Assembly (NCBI RefSeq): GCF_014646055.1
Contig: NZ_BMMS01000004.1
Coordinates: 124,001-188,000, forward strand
From: Wenjunlia tyrosinilytica
Lineage (GTDB): Bacteria > Actinomycetota > Actinomycetes > Streptomycetales > Streptomycetaceae
Direction: 5' to 3'
Length of the DNA: 64,000 nucleotides
The notes beneath the pieces were generated by a model, which saw only the letters and a program-made list of their open reading frames with translations, was not told where the DNA came from and did no database searches. Each line of letters begins with the position of its first letter. Position 1 is the first letter of the stretch. This document shows, piece by piece, positions 1-10,314 of this stretch. The position numbers were made by a program, and so were the translations under genes.

Positions 1-943
1 CAGCGGCGGGCTCGGCGGTGAGGGGACCGGTCGGGGCGCCGGCGGAGCCCTTGTCTCCCTTGGCTCCCTTGCCGTTGCGGGCTCTCCCCGGAATCAGCTG
101 ACCGGCGACCGTGCCGCCGAGAGCCAGCACCGCTCCGGCGACCTGCACCGGGGACAGGCTCTGGCCGAGCGCCGCCCAGCCGATGGCCATGGCCGAGACG
201 GGGCTCAGCAGGGAGAGAAACGTCACTGGCGCGGCGGCCAGCCGTTCTATCCCGCGGAACCACAGGAAATAGGCCAATGCGGTACCGAAGCCCCCGAGGT
301 AGACGTAGCCCATCACGTTCACGCCGGTGAACGCGGGGGGCACGCCCTCGGCCGCGAACGCCACCGGGAGCAGGATCAGCCCGCCGACGGTGAGCTGCCA
401 GCCGGTGAAGGCGAGGCCGCCGAGCGCTCCGGGGGCAAGGCCCTCCGGGCGGCCCCAGCGCTTGGCCATCACCGTGCCCAGGACCATCGAGCCGGGGGCG
501 GCCAGTCCCGCGGCGACGCCGACCGGGTCGAGCCGGCCGGTGCTCCCGCTGACGATGAGGGTGACGCCCGCCACTCCGACGGCCCCGGAGGCCACGGGGA
601 GCAGGCGGATCCGCTCGCCGAGCAGGAGGCGGGAGAAGCCGATCGCGAGCAGCGGCCCGATGGAGCCGAGCACCGCGGCGATACCGCCCGGCAGGCGGGT
701 GGCGGCGATGAACAGCAGTGGGAAGAAGGCGCCGATGTTGAGGGTGCCGAGGACGGCGGCCCGCCACCACCAGCGGCCGCTGGGAAGTGCGCGGGTGAGG
801 GCGAGCAGGACCAGTCCCGCGGGCAGGGCGCGCAGCAGGCCGTGGAGGAAGGGGCGGTCGGCGGGGAGGAGCTCGGTGGTGACGGCGTAGGTGCTCCCCC
901 ACATCAGCGGGGCGGCGGCGGTGGCCGCGACGGTCGTGCGCAT
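1..943 (-). CDS. EamA/DMT-family exporter (3' end outside window)
   Basis: Inner-membrane carrier of the drug/metabolite transporter (EamA) superfamily, probably exporting a small metabolite or toxic compound; the substrate cannot be read from sequence. About 310 residues are visible, with a run of roughly ten hydrophobic helices in two homologous halves. It begins MRTTVAATAAAPLMWGSTYA, typical of an EamA first helix; the visible C-terminal tail is Lys/Gly/Ala-rich and continues past base 1, so the stop is not seen. The ATG at 943 lies downstream of a marR gene on the same strand, and a long palindrome sits between the two, so substrate-responsive control by the MarR protein is likely. Family assignment is solid; function is inference. 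Confidence 0.85.
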   Translation of the reverse strand, partial: MRTTVAATAAAPLMWGSTYAVTTELLPADRPFLHGLLRALPAGLVLLALTRALPSGRWWWRAAVLGTLNIGAFFPLLFIAATRLPGGIAAVLGSIGPLLAIGFSRLLLGERIRLLPVASGAVGVAGVTLIVSGSTGRLDPVGVAAGLAAPGSMVLGTVMAKRWGRPEGLAPGALGGLAFTGWQLTVGGLILLPVAFAAEGVPPAFTGVNVMGYVYLGGFGTALAYFLWFRGIERLAAAPVTFLSLLSPVSAMAIGWAALGQSLSPVQVAGAVLALGGTVAGQLIPGRARNGKGAKGDKGSAGAPTGPLTAEPAA

Positions 944-976
944 GGTGGTCCCCCGGCGGTGGCTCTTTGCATGGCA

Positions 977-1011
977 ATAGCTTTGCTAAAAGTATCTTTT
1001 CTCAAAGCTAT
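977..1011. promoter_or_regulatory. Candidate MarR operator upstream of the EamA exporter
   Basis: A 35-base imperfect palindrome centred on base 994. Outer arms ATAGCTTTG (977-985) and CAAAGCTAT (1003-1011) are perfect complements, and inner arms AAAAG (988-992) and CTTTT (996-1000) are also perfect. The left half contains its own small palindrome, TAGC-TTT-GCTA. It is strikingly AT-rich for this genome and lies 34-66 bases before the exporter start. MarR regulators typically bind such palindromes; the marR gene immediately upstream is the obvious candidate. Binding itself is inferred. Confidence 0.55.
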
Positions 1012-1103
1012 CTTGCCGCGTCGGCTCCGTCCACCCCTCGGCGGCGGAATCCGGGGTGCCGAACGATGCGGCCCGCAGGCTCACGGCCGGGGGTCGAGGC
1101 GCG

Positions 1104-1157
1104 GTGGATCGCGGCGCCGTGGATCGCGCGCTGTGGATCGCGGCGCTGTGGGGATCG
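1104..1157. repeat. Short tandem repeat in the marR-eamA gap
   Basis: Units of 14-15 bases beginning GTGGATCGCG occur at 1104-1118, 1119-1132 and 1133-1147, followed by a partial copy (GTGGGGATCG). The repeat starts just after the marR stop codon (seen on the opposite strand at 1162-1164) and is non-coding. It looks like replication-slippage DNA; no function is evident. Confidence 0.6.
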
Positions 1158-1161
1158 AGGA

Positions 1162-1656
1162 CTAGATCGAGCGGTCCAGCAGCCCGAGCAGTTCAGCGAT
1201 GCGCTCGCGCTGCTCGGCGGAGAAGGGCTTCAGCATCTCGTGCTCGATGGAGACGCTGGCCTCCACCGCCCGGTTGACCAGGTCCAGGCCCTCGGGGGTG
1301 AGCCGCACCAGCAGGCCGCGCCGGTCGTCCGGGTCGGCCTCACGCATGACCAGCCCCGCCTGCTCGAGACGGGTCAGCCGCGGCGTCAGGCCACCGCTGG
1401 TCACCATGAGGGAGCCGGAGATCTGCCGGGGGTTGAGCCGGTACGGCTCCCCCGCCCGGCGCAGCGTGGCAAGGACGTCGAACTCTCCGCGCTGGATGCC
1501 GAACTCGGCGAAGACGGCCGTCTTCACATCATCGTTCTTCTTGGCGATCCTGCTGATCCGCCCGAAGACACCCATGCCCGAGGGGTCGAGGTCGGGGCGC
1601 TCCCGGCGCCACTGCGCCATGATGCGCTCAACGTCGTCGTCCTCTGCGTCGTGCAT
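1162..1656 (-). CDS. MarR-family transcriptional regulator
   Basis: A 164-residue winged-helix DNA-binding protein. The core runs from a helix around residue 30 through FDVLATLRRAG, the recognition region ISGSLMVTSGGLTPRLTRLE and the wing motif ADPDDRRGLLVRLTPEG, which is diagnostic of MarR proteins (D-x-R-G-x-x-V-x-L-T). Length matches the family. The ATG at 1656 is the first that gives a normal MarR N-terminus; upstream codons in the same frame encode Arg/Gly-rich shadow sequence. It precedes the EamA exporter on the same strand, with a palindromic operator candidate between them, so it probably represses exporter expression until ligand binds. The ligand is unknown. Confidence 0.9.
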   Translation of the reverse strand: MHDAEDDDVERIMAQWRRERPDLDPSGMGVFGRISRIAKKNDDVKTAVFAEFGIQRGEFDVLATLRRAGEPYRLNPRQISGSLMVTSGGLTPRLTRLEQAGLVMREADPDDRRGLLVRLTPEGLDLVNRAVEASVSIEHEMLKPFSAEQRERIAELLGLLDRSI

Positions 1657-1697
1657 GACGCGGAGAGTACCCGGACGGCCCAGGGATTCCGGCTCGA

Positions 1698-2384
1698 TCA
1701 GCCGCGCAGCGCCGGACGGATCCCCGCGCCGCCGCCCGTCTCCGTGTGGTCGGCCACCAGGTGCTCCAGCCGGGCGAGCGCGGTCCTGCGCAGTTCCTCG
1801 GCCGCGACCAGGCGCTCCTCCTCCGGGTCGTTGTCCAGGCGGGTCCGCACCGCGCTGAGGACCCGGTCGAGCATCTCCTCGGGGCGGCATCCGTCCAGGC
1901 AGACGACGAAGACATGCCCGAACTTGCGCTCATAGGCCGCGTGCGCCGCCTGCAACGCGGTGTGCGCGGCCGTGCTGCCGGGAGCGCGAAGGCCGGGCAG
2001 CGGCTGCCGCACACCGCTCTCGTCCGCGAGCGCTTCGGCGAGGTCGGTGGGCGACAGGTCGTAGGAGGCCTCGCTCGCGGCGGCGAGCAGGGAGGCCACG
2101 TCGGGGTAGGGGCGGTGGAGCGCGATCCGTGCGGCCCATCGCCTGCTGCCGCAGCAGGCGATCAGGGCGCCCTCGACGGAGCTCGGCAGAGCGGCGTTGA
2201 AGCGTGTGAGCCCGGATGCGGGGGCCGGAGCCTGCGGTGACTCGCTGAGCAGCGGAACCTCCGGGGCCGGATGGTGAGTTGGCGGCGTTGTCGCCTCTGG
2301 CGGGGCCACTGTAGTCGGCGCTTCGCGCCGGTGAGGGCGTCGCTGGGCCAGGGTCACCCGCAGGTGGGCGTGGCGCAAACGCAT
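1698..2384 (-). CDS. OHCU decarboxylase (urate catabolism)
   Basis: 2-oxo-4-hydroxy-4-carboxy-5-ureidoimidazoline decarboxylase, the last step converting the urate oxidation product to S-allantoin. The protein (about 228 residues) carries family features: GLTRFNAAL at the start of the domain, the ACCGSRRWA signature, and a C-terminal AAHAAYERKFGHVF-(V/I)-CL block followed by an acidic-basic helix DPEEERLVAAEELRR. The first 55 residues are Pro/Thr-rich and not part of the fold. I chose the ATG at 2384 because GGAAGGGGG lies before it on the minus strand; an ATG at 2423 is in frame but has no ribosome site. No other urate genes are in the window. It is divergent from the hexosaminidase gene. 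Confidence 0.82.
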   Translation of the reverse strand: MRLRHAHLRVTLAQRRPHRREAPTTVAPPEATTPPTHHPAPEVPLLSESPQAPAPASGLTRFNAALPSSVEGALIACCGSRRWAARIALHRPYPDVASLLAAASEASYDLSPTDLAEALADESGVRQPLPGLRAPGSTAAHTALQAAHAAYERKFGHVFVVCLDGCRPEEMLDRVLSAVRTRLDNDPEEERLVAAEELRRTALARLEHLVADHTETGGGAGIRPALRG

Positions 2385-2439
2385 TGACAGAGCGCCCCCT
2401 TCCGGATCACCGTGATGCCTCATTCATACTATCGAGTAG

Positions 2440-2460
2440 CTTTATCTGATTACCATAAAG
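2440..2460. promoter_or_regulatory. Inverted repeat in hexosaminidase leader
   Basis: CTTTAT (2440-2445) and ATAAAG (2455-2460) are perfect complements separated by nine bases, preceded by a smaller pair TACT-ATCG-AGTA (2427-2438). The element is AT-rich and ends two bases before the GGAG ribosome site (2463-2466) of the GH20 gene. It could be an operator or a leader hairpin. It does not match the DasR consensus found before the chitinase. Confidence 0.35.
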
Positions 2461-2468
2461 TCGGAGTT

Positions 2469-4103
2469 ATGGGACGAAAAGCTGTGCATGCCGTCGTGCT
2501 GTGCGGGGTCCTCGCTGTGGGCGGCACCGCCTGCGACGCCTCGCACGGCGCCTCGCCGGAGCCGTCCTCGCCGAAGGCCTCCACGGGCGCGGCTTCCTCG
2601 CCGACGCATTCGACGGCGTCCGCCGGGGACCCGCAGCCGCGCCCGACCACTCCTGCCCTGCCTCCGGGCACGGCCGCGCTGCCCTCGATCCCGGCCGTGC
2701 GCTCGTTCCACCCCGCCTCGGGCGAGGGCTGGTGGCCGCGCTCGGGCACCCGGGTCGTCGCGACGGACGCCTCACTCGTGGACGAGGCGCGGCTGTTCGC
2801 GAAGGAACTCGGCGGCAAGCTGCACAGAAACGTTCCCGCAGTGCGTGGCACCGCACACGACGCCCACTCCGGCGATGTCCTGCTGGCCCTCGGCAAGGGC
2901 CCCGCCCCGGAGGGCTACCGGCTCGACAGCCGCGGCACCCGCCTGGCCATCGCCGCGAGCACCGACACCGGCGTCTTCTACGGCACCAGGACCGCGCTCC
3001 AGTCCGTGCGCGCCCGCGGCTACGTCCCTTCCGGGGTCGCCGACGACCGTCCGGACCGGCCGCAGCGCGGCCTGACCCTGGACATCGCGCGCAAGCACTT
3101 CACCAAGGACTGGATCGAGGCCCGCGTCCGCGAGCTGGGCGACCTCAAGCTCAACGAGCTCCATCTGCACATCTCCGACGACCAGGGGTTCCGGGTCGAG
3201 AGCACCGGCCACCCCGAGGTCGTCTCCCGCGACCACCTCAGCAAGGCCGACGTCCGCGAGATCGTCGCCCTGGCCGCGTCCCGCCATGTCACCGTCATCC
3301 CCGAGATCGACAGCCCCGGCCACCTCGGCGCCGTGCTCGCGGCCCACCCCGGGATCCAGCTCCGCACCGCCTCCGGCACCCCCGTGCGCGGAGCCGTGGA
3401 CATCTCCAGGCCCGAGGCCGCCAGGATCGTCGACGACCTCTACCGCGAGTACGCGAAGCTGTTCCCCGGCGGCTACTTCCACATCGGCGGCGACGAGTAC
3501 GCGGCGCTGATGAGCAGCAACCCCGAACTGCGGTATCCGGGCCTCGCCGCCCATGCCCGCGCGCGCTTCGGCCCCGGCGCCACCGTCTCGGACGCCGCCA
3601 CCGGCTGGCTCAACGACCGCGCGGACACCGTCAGGAGGCTCGGCAAGACCCCCAAGGCATGGAACGACGGGGTCCGCGCCGGCCCCCGGGTCTCCGCCCG
3701 CGACGACCGCCAGATCGAGTACTGGACCGGCCGGGAGGCGGGCCGGCGCGATCCGGGCGCCTTCCTGCGCGAGGGCCGGGACCTGGTCAACCTCAACGAC
3801 GAGTACCTCTACTACGTGCTCGGCCAGCCCAACGACTTCCGCTACCCGACCGGCGAGCGCATCTACCGGGAGTGGTCGCCCACCGTGCTGCGCGGCACCC
3901 GCCCGGTCCCCGAGGGGCCCGGCAAGGTCCTCGGCGCCCGCCTCGCCGTCTGGTGCGACCGGGCGCAGGCGCAGACCCAGGACCAGGTCGCCCGCGGTAT
4001 CCGCCTGCCGCTGGCCGCGCTCGCCCAGCGCCTGTGGGACCCCGGGAAGCCGACGCAGTCCTGGGCCTCGTTCACCCGGCTCGCCGACCGGGTCGGGCAG
4101 TAG
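2469..4103 (+). CDS. GH20 beta-N-acetylhexosaminidase, secreted
   Basis: Hydrolyses terminal N-acetylglucosamine from chitin oligomers outside the cell. The 544-residue protein starts with a signal sequence [20 protein letters not shown] followed by Ala-Cys (Cys22), a non-canonical lipobox that suggests a lipoprotein, then a Ser/Pro/Thr linker to about residue 75. An N-terminal GH20b-like domain leads into the (beta/alpha)8 barrel from [12 protein letters not shown]. The catalytic pair is Asp342-Glu343 in HIGGDEY, the GH20 hallmark. GGAG at 2463-2466 sets the ATG at 2469, although spacing is short. Together with the GH18 chitinase at 40.8 kb it suggests chitin use. No DasR-like box is visible upstream. 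Confidence 0.92.
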   Translation: MGRKAVHAVVLCGVLAVGGTACDASHGASPEPSSPKASTGAASSPTHSTASAGDPQPRPTTPALPPGTAALPSIPAVRSFHPASGEGWWPRSGTRVVATDASLVDEARLFAKELGGKLHRNVPAVRGTAHDAHSGDVLLALGKGPAPEGYRLDSRGTRLAIAASTDTGVFYGTRTALQSVRARGYVPSGVADDRPDRPQRGLTLDIARKHFTKDWIEARVRELGDLKLNELHLHISDDQGFRVESTGHPEVVSRDHLSKADVREIVALAASRHVTVIPEIDSPGHLGAVLAAHPGIQLRTASGTPVRGAVDISRPEAARIVDDLYREYAKLFPGGYFHIGGDEYAALMSSNPELRYPGLAAHARARFGPGATVSDAATGWLNDRADTVRRLGKTPKAWNDGVRAGPRVSARDDRQIEYWTGREAGRRDPGAFLREGRDLVNLNDEYLYYVLGQPNDFRYPTGERIYREWSPTVLRGTRPVPEGPGKVLGARLAVWCDRAQAQTQDQVARGIRLPLAALAQRLWDPGKPTQSWASFTRLADRVGQ

Positions 4104-4323
4104 ACCCGAGCTTGCGCCAAGGGGGCGCGACCGGTACGGCCGCGTGTCGATCGCCTCCGGTCGAGCACGGCCTCGCCGACCCGCGTCACACTGTGAGGAA
4201 GGTCCCGGCCTCCCGGTCCGCACGCCCCGCGAGCGCCACCGCGGGCCGTGGCCGACCACAGGCGCAGGACAGGCAGCCGTACCCGCAGGCAGGCACGGCA
4301 CGACGAGCGGAGGCCTCTCAGCC

Positions 4324-5904
<1,581 letters not shown>

Positions 5905-5950
5905 GCGCCGGTCCCGCCGACCTTGAAAAGTCCCGGGCCGGGGCCGTTCG

Positions 5951-6787
5951 TCAGCGGAAGGCGTCGGCGTTCTCGGCCGCCCACTGCGCGAAGGCACGGC
6001 CGGGGCGGCCCGTCACCTGTTCCACCGTGGGCAGGACCACGGCCTCCTTCCCGACCGACCGGGCGAGGAAGCGCAGCACCGCGTCCACGGCGTCGGCGGG
6101 GATCATCCGGGTCATCACCGTGCGGGCGACGTCCTCGGGCAGCTCGTCGAAGCCGACCTCCGCGCCGATCGCCTCGCCGATCAGGCGGGCCTGCTCGGCC
6201 TGGGTCAGCGACTGCGGACCGGTCAGCGGGTACACCGTGTCGAGGTGGTCGCCGGTGACAAGCGCCTCGACGGCGACGGCCGCGATGTCCTTCTCGTGGA
6301 CCGGCGAGGTCGCCGCCCGGGCGAAGGGCCAGTGCACCATGCGGTCGGCGCGGATCGCGGGCGCCCACAGCAGGGCGTTGGAGGCCAGCAGGTTGGGGCG
6401 CAGATGCGTCCAGTGCACACCCGAGTCCTCCACCGCCTTCTCGATGCCGCGGTGGAAGGCGCCGATCGCGCTGGACTGCCCGACGGCGTCCTCGTCGGCG
6501 GTGAGGGAGGAGAGGACGACGATCCGCTCGACCCCGGCGCTCTTCGCCGCGGCGCTCACCCCTTCAGCGGTGCCGGGGATCGCCATGAGGAAGAGGGCTT
6601 CGGCCCCCTCGACCACCGCGGCCTGGGTGTCCGGGTCCGTCAGGTCGCCCTGGACGGCCTCGACCCCGTCCACTCCCTCGAGTGCGCCGGTGTGCTCGGC
6701 CACCACACGTACCCGCGTGCCGCGTTCGAGGAGTTCTCGGACGACATGACGGCCGACGTTTCCGGTCGCCCCGGTCACCAGGATCAT
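5951..6787 (-). CDS. NmrA-like NAD(P)-binding reductase
   Basis: Atypical short-chain dehydrogenase of the NmrA / quinone-oxidoreductase-2 type, 278 residues. The N-terminus MILVTGATGNVGRHVVREL is the Rossmann glycine motif (GATGNVG). It continues with the family blocks GDLTDPDTQAAVVEGAEALF and RIVVLSSLTADE, then HWTHLRPNLLASN and TGPQSLTQAEQARLIGEA, which are standard in this subfamily. No catalytic Tyr-Lys pair is evident, so it may act as a redox sensor or a quinone/NADPH oxidoreductase. It converges with the mutase gene, leaving a 46-base gap, and starts 240 bases after the MMPL gene ends. No regulator is adjacent. Confidence 0.85.
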   Translation of the reverse strand: MILVTGATGNVGRHVVRELLERGTRVRVVAEHTGALEGVDGVEAVQGDLTDPDTQAAVVEGAEALFLMAIPGTAEGVSAAAKSAGVERIVVLSSLTADEDAVGQSSAIGAFHRGIEKAVEDSGVHWTHLRPNLLASNALLWAPAIRADRMVHWPFARAATSPVHEKDIAAVAVEALVTGDHLDTVYPLTGPQSLTQAEQARLIGEAIGAEVGFDELPEDVARTVMTRMIPADAVDAVLRFLARSVGKEAVVLPTVEQVTGRPGRAFAQWAAENADAFR

Positions 6788-6893
6788 CGTGTTCCCCTAT
6801 CCGCTCTGTGCTGCCCGTTGCCGTGCCGGCCGGTCGCTTCCGCGTCGCGGGGGCAGCATGGCGCACTCGACTCGGGCATGACCGGAAACGACG

Positions 6894-6933
6894 CCGGGGG
6901 CGGCGCGGTTCACTCGAACCGCGCCGCCCCCGG
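6894..6933. terminator. Hairpin terminator after MMPL gene
   Basis: A perfect 18-base-pair stem (6894-6911 with 6916-6933) closed by the loop ACTC, very GC-rich. It lies 95 bases downstream of the MMPL stop on the minus strand, in the gap before the NmrA-like gene. There is no U-tract, as usual in Streptomyces. Confidence 0.75.
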
Positions 6934-7028
6934 AACGCTTCACGCGGGGCGGAGCCCGATCGGAACGGCTTCCGGATCACACATGCCTCCGGATCGCGAA
7001 GGCCTCCGGGCCGAGACGCGTCGCCGGA

Positions 7029-9473
7029 TCAGACGGACTCCAGGTCCAGGTCCAGATCCAGGCGGGTCGGACCGTCGGCCACCGACACATTGGTGCTCTT
7101 CGCACCGAGCGACGGCGAGGTGGCGACCAGGACGTACGAGCCCGGGGCCGGGGCGGGCAGCACATAGCCGCCCGCCTTGTCGGCCACGACCTTGCCCAGC
7201 TGCCGGCCACCGGAGGACACCAGGGTCAGGGCCGCTCCCGCGACCGGGGCGCCCTCGGAGTCACGGACCGTGCCGCTGATCACCGGCCCGGCGGACGCGG
7301 GCAGGGGCACGTCGGCGGCGGAGTCCTCGGCGGGCTCGACCGCGAAGTGCGGCAGGCGCTTGTCCAGCCACGTCGGCAGCCACCAGTTGGACTTGCCGAA
7401 CATGTGCATGAGCGAGGGGACGAGGACCGTACGCAGGATGAACGCGTCCAGCGCGACCGCGCCGGCCAGGCCCACGCCGAACATCGCCATGACCCGCTGC
7501 CCGCTGAGCAGGAACGCCCCGAAGACGCAGATCATGATGACGGCGGCGCAGTTGATGACGCGGGTGGTCTCGGCCAGGCCCACCCGCACGGCGCGGACGT
7601 TGTCGCGGGTGTGGACCCACTCCTCGTGCATCCGGCTGACCAGGAACACCTGGTAGTCCATCGACAGGCCGAACAGAAGGGACAGCATGATCACGGGCAG
7701 GAAGGCCTCGATGGGGCCCTCCCGTCCGGCGCCGAGCAGTTCCGCGCCCCAGCCCCACTGGAAGATCGCCACCAGCACACCGAACGAGGCCGCGGCCGCG
7801 ATCAGGTTCATGGCCGCCGCGGTCAGCGGCACCAGCAGGCTGCGGAAGGCGATCAGCAGGAGCACGAAGCCCAGGGCGACGATGATGCCGATGAACAGCG
7901 GCAGCTTGCCCATGAGGGTGGTGGCGAAGTCCTTGAAGATCGCCGTCTGGCCGCCCACGTGCGCCTGGAGCGAGGTGCCCTTCTGCGCGGCCGGGATGAC
8001 GTCGTCACGCAGCCGATCGACCAGCTTCGAGGTCTTCTCGGACTGCGGGTCGGTGGTGGGCACCACGTTCACGATCGCCGTCTTCGCGCCCGGCGGGAGC
8101 GGGACGGGCACGACCTGGGCGACGCCCTCGGTCTTCGTCACCTCGGTGACCAGCTTGTCCAGCGCGGCCCGGGCGTCGGCGTTCGGGACCTCGGCGACCA
8201 CCTGGAGGGGCCCGTTGAAGCCGGGGCCGAAACCGGACCCCAGCAGGTCGTAGGCCTTGCGGGTCGTCGTGGACGAGGGGTTGTTGCCCTGGTCCGAGGA
8301 GCCGAGGCGCAGCGAGAGCGTGGGTACGGCGAGCGCCAGCATGACCACGACCGCCGCGGCCGCCAGCACCCGCGGGTGGCGCTGCACGAAGGTGGACCAG
8401 CGCGCGGCGGCGCCGGTCGCCTCCTCGGACTCCGGACCGTTCGCGGCGAGCTTGCGCCGCTGGCGGCGGCTGAGCACCCGGACGCCGAGGACGCCGAGCA
8501 TCGCCGGCAGCAGGGTGACCGAGGCGGCCACGGTGAGGACCACGGTCAGCGCGGCGGCGATCGCGACTCCGTTGAGGAAGGTCAGATCCATGGCGAACAT
8601 GCCGAGCAGGGCTATGCAGACCGTTCCACCCGCGAACAGGACCGCGCGGCCGGAGGTGTTGACCGCCTGCACGGCGGAGTCCTCCGGGGTGCGGCCGCGC
8701 AGGATGCCCTTGCGGTGCCGGGTCACGATGAACAGGGCGTAGTCGATGCCGACACCGAGGCCGACCAGCGAGGCCAGCAGCGGGGAGACATCGGCGACGT
8801 CCATGGCGTGGCTGAGGAGCACGATCGAGGAGACACCCATACCGACGCCGAAGATCGCGGTGACGATCGGCAGGAGCATGCCGAACAGCGAGCCGAACGC
8901 GAGGAAGAGCACGATCGCGGCGGCGGCTATGCCGACCATCTCGCTCAGGTGCTGCGGCGGCTCCTCGGCGAGCTGCACCGCGTTGCCCCCGACCTCGACC
9001 TTCAGTCCGTCGCCCGCGGCGGCCCTGGCGGTGTCCACCAGGTCCTGCATCTGCTCCTTCTCGAGCTCGTTGCCCATCTTCGTGAAGGTGACCCTGGCGT
9101 AAGCGGTCCGGCCGTCCTTGCTGATCTGCGGCGCGCCCGCCTTGGTGTAGGGGCTCGCGATCTCGCCGACGTCGGCGACCTTCTCGACGTTCTTCAGCGT
9201 CGCGGTCATCTTCTGCTGGACGGCGGTGTCGCGCACGCTGCCCTTGTCGACCCGCCAGACCACCGTGTCCTGCTCGCCCGAGGCGTCCGGGAACGCGTCC
9301 TCCATGAGCCTGAGCGCCTTGGAGGAGTCGGTGTCCTTCAGATCGAAGACGTTGGCGTACTTGTCACCCAGGGCCCCGCTGGAGGCCCCCAGGAGCACGA
9401 AGGCGAGGAGCCAGAGCAGGATCACCACCCATTTGCGCCGGTAGCACCAGCGTGCCAAAGAGGCCACGGTCAC
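7029..9473 (-). CDS. MMPL-family RND transporter with extra C-terminal domain
   Basis: An 814-residue inner-membrane exporter of the actinobacterial MMPL group, which moves lipids or drugs using the proton gradient. Two MMPL halves are visible, each with a helix, a large extracytoplasmic loop and five helices; conserved stretches include GVGIDYALFIVTRHR in half one and FGLSMDYQVFLVSRMHEEW in half two, containing the proton-relay Asp-Tyr pairs. From about residue 730 there is an additional beta-rich tail, VISGTVRDSEGAPVAGAAL onward, resembling carboxypeptidase-regulatory-like (transthyretin-type) domains. GTG at 9473 is preceded by AGGAG. It is divergent from an OmpR-type regulator/kinase pair, which may control it. 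Confidence 0.92.
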   Translation of the reverse strand: MTVASLARWCYRRKWVVILLWLLAFVLLGASSGALGDKYANVFDLKDTDSSKALRLMEDAFPDASGEQDTVVWRVDKGSVRDTAVQQKMTATLKNVEKVADVGEIASPYTKAGAPQISKDGRTAYARVTFTKMGNELEKEQMQDLVDTARAAAGDGLKVEVGGNAVQLAEEPPQHLSEMVGIAAAAIVLFLAFGSLFGMLLPIVTAIFGVGMGVSSIVLLSHAMDVADVSPLLASLVGLGVGIDYALFIVTRHRKGILRGRTPEDSAVQAVNTSGRAVLFAGGTVCIALLGMFAMDLTFLNGVAIAAALTVVLTVAASVTLLPAMLGVLGVRVLSRRQRRKLAANGPESEEATGAAARWSTFVQRHPRVLAAAAVVVMLALAVPTLSLRLGSSDQGNNPSSTTTRKAYDLLGSGFGPGFNGPLQVVAEVPNADARAALDKLVTEVTKTEGVAQVVPVPLPPGAKTAIVNVVPTTDPQSEKTSKLVDRLRDDVIPAAQKGTSLQAHVGGQTAIFKDFATTLMGKLPLFIGIIVALGFVLLLIAFRSLLVPLTAAAMNLIAAAASFGVLVAIFQWGWGAELLGAGREGPIEAFLPVIMLSLLFGLSMDYQVFLVSRMHEEWVHTRDNVRAVRVGLAETTRVINCAAVIMICVFGAFLLSGQRVMAMFGVGLAGAVALDAFILRTVLVPSLMHMFGKSNWWLPTWLDKRLPHFAVEPAEDSAADVPLPASAGPVISGTVRDSEGAPVAGAALTLVSSGGRQLGKVVADKAGGYVLPAPAPGSYVLVATSPSLGAKSTNVSVADGPTRLDLDLDLESV

Positions 9474-9603
9474 AACTCCTGTCGATGTCCACCCGTTATG
9501 GCCCCCAAGCCTTCATGTCGAGTGGCCGGGCGGACAAGCCATTATTGGATCTCACAGGGAACTCTCAAGTTGCGCGGGCCCGGCCGCACGGATACTTGAG
9601 CGC

Positions 9604-10314
9604 ATGGACAGCAGCACGCGACCGGCCACCGTGCTCGTCGTCGAGGACGAGCCGAGCATCACCGACATCCTCGGGATCACCCTGCGCTTCCACGGCTTCA
9701 CCGTGCTGTGCGCGGCCACGGGAAGCCGGGCGGTCGAGCTCGCGCGCGAGCACCGTCCGGATCTGCTGCTCCTTGATGTGATGCTGCCGGACGGCAATGG
9801 ATGGCAGGTGTGCCGACGGCTGCGGGCCGAACGGGACGACCTCGCCGTGGTCTTCCTCACCGCGCGGGACGCGCCCGCCGACATCGTGGCGGGGCTCGGC
9901 CTCGGCGGCGACGACTACATCACCAAGCCGTTCAATGTGGACGAGGTGGTCGCCCGGGTCCACTCGGTGCTGCGCCGCACCCGCCGGGCGGCGCCGGTTC
10001 AGCGGGTCCTGCGCCACGGCGACCTGGAGCTGGACGAGGCCACGTACACGGTGCGCAGGGCCGGGCATCCGGTGGAGCTGACGCCGACCGAGTACAACCT
10101 GCTGCGCCATCTGATGCTCAACTCCGAGCGTGTCGTCACCAAGGAGCAACTGCTCCAGCACGTCTGGAGCTTCGACTTCGAAGTGGAGTCCACCGTGGTG
10201 GAGACCTACATCAGCTACCTGCGGCGCAAGCTCGACCGGCTCGGGCCGCCACTGATCGTCACCCGGCGCGGGGTGGGGTACGGGCTGAGGGCGCTCGAGG
10301 ACGACGTGTGCTGA
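9604..10314 (+). CDS. OmpR-family response regulator
   Basis: A 236-residue DNA-binding regulator of a two-component system. The receiver domain has the acidic pocket (Glu-Asp-Glu near residue 15), phospho-acceptor Asp58 in LLLLDVMLPDG and Lys108 in YITKPF. The C-terminal winged helix has the usual LTPTEYNLLRHLM start and VVETYISYLRRKLD recognition helix. The stop TGA (10312-10314) overlaps the ATG of the kinase gene, so the two are translated together. The MMPL gene is divergent across a 130-base gap and is the most likely target besides the operon itself. The signal sensed is unknown. Confidence 0.95.
   Translation: MDSSTRPATVLVVEDEPSITDILGITLRFHGFTVLCAATGSRAVELAREHRPDLLLLDVMLPDGNGWQVCRRLRAERDDLAVVFLTARDAPADIVAGLGLGGDDYITKPFNVDEVVARVHSVLRRTRRAAPVQRVLRHGDLELDEATYTVRRAGHPVELTPTEYNLLRHLMLNSERVVTKEQLLQHVWSFDFEVESTVVETYISYLRRKLDRLGPPLIVTRRGVGYGLRALEDDVC

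Noticed and set aside
967-1935. Long plus-strand open frame opposite marR and the OHCU gene
   Set aside because: Antisense shadow: Arg/Pro/Ser-rich, no family motif, while the minus strand encodes clear MarR and OHCU proteins.
4104-4323. Extra coding frame running into the mutase gene from the hexosaminidase region
   Set aside because: The in-frame extension is Arg/Pro/Ser-rich shadow sequence; the mutase has a good ribosome site and start at 4324.
7347-9599. 750-codon plus-strand open frame opposite the MMPL gene
   Set aside because: Composition is Gln/His/Arg/Gly/Asp-rich as expected from the complement of GC-rich coding DNA; MMPL motifs on the minus strand are decisive.
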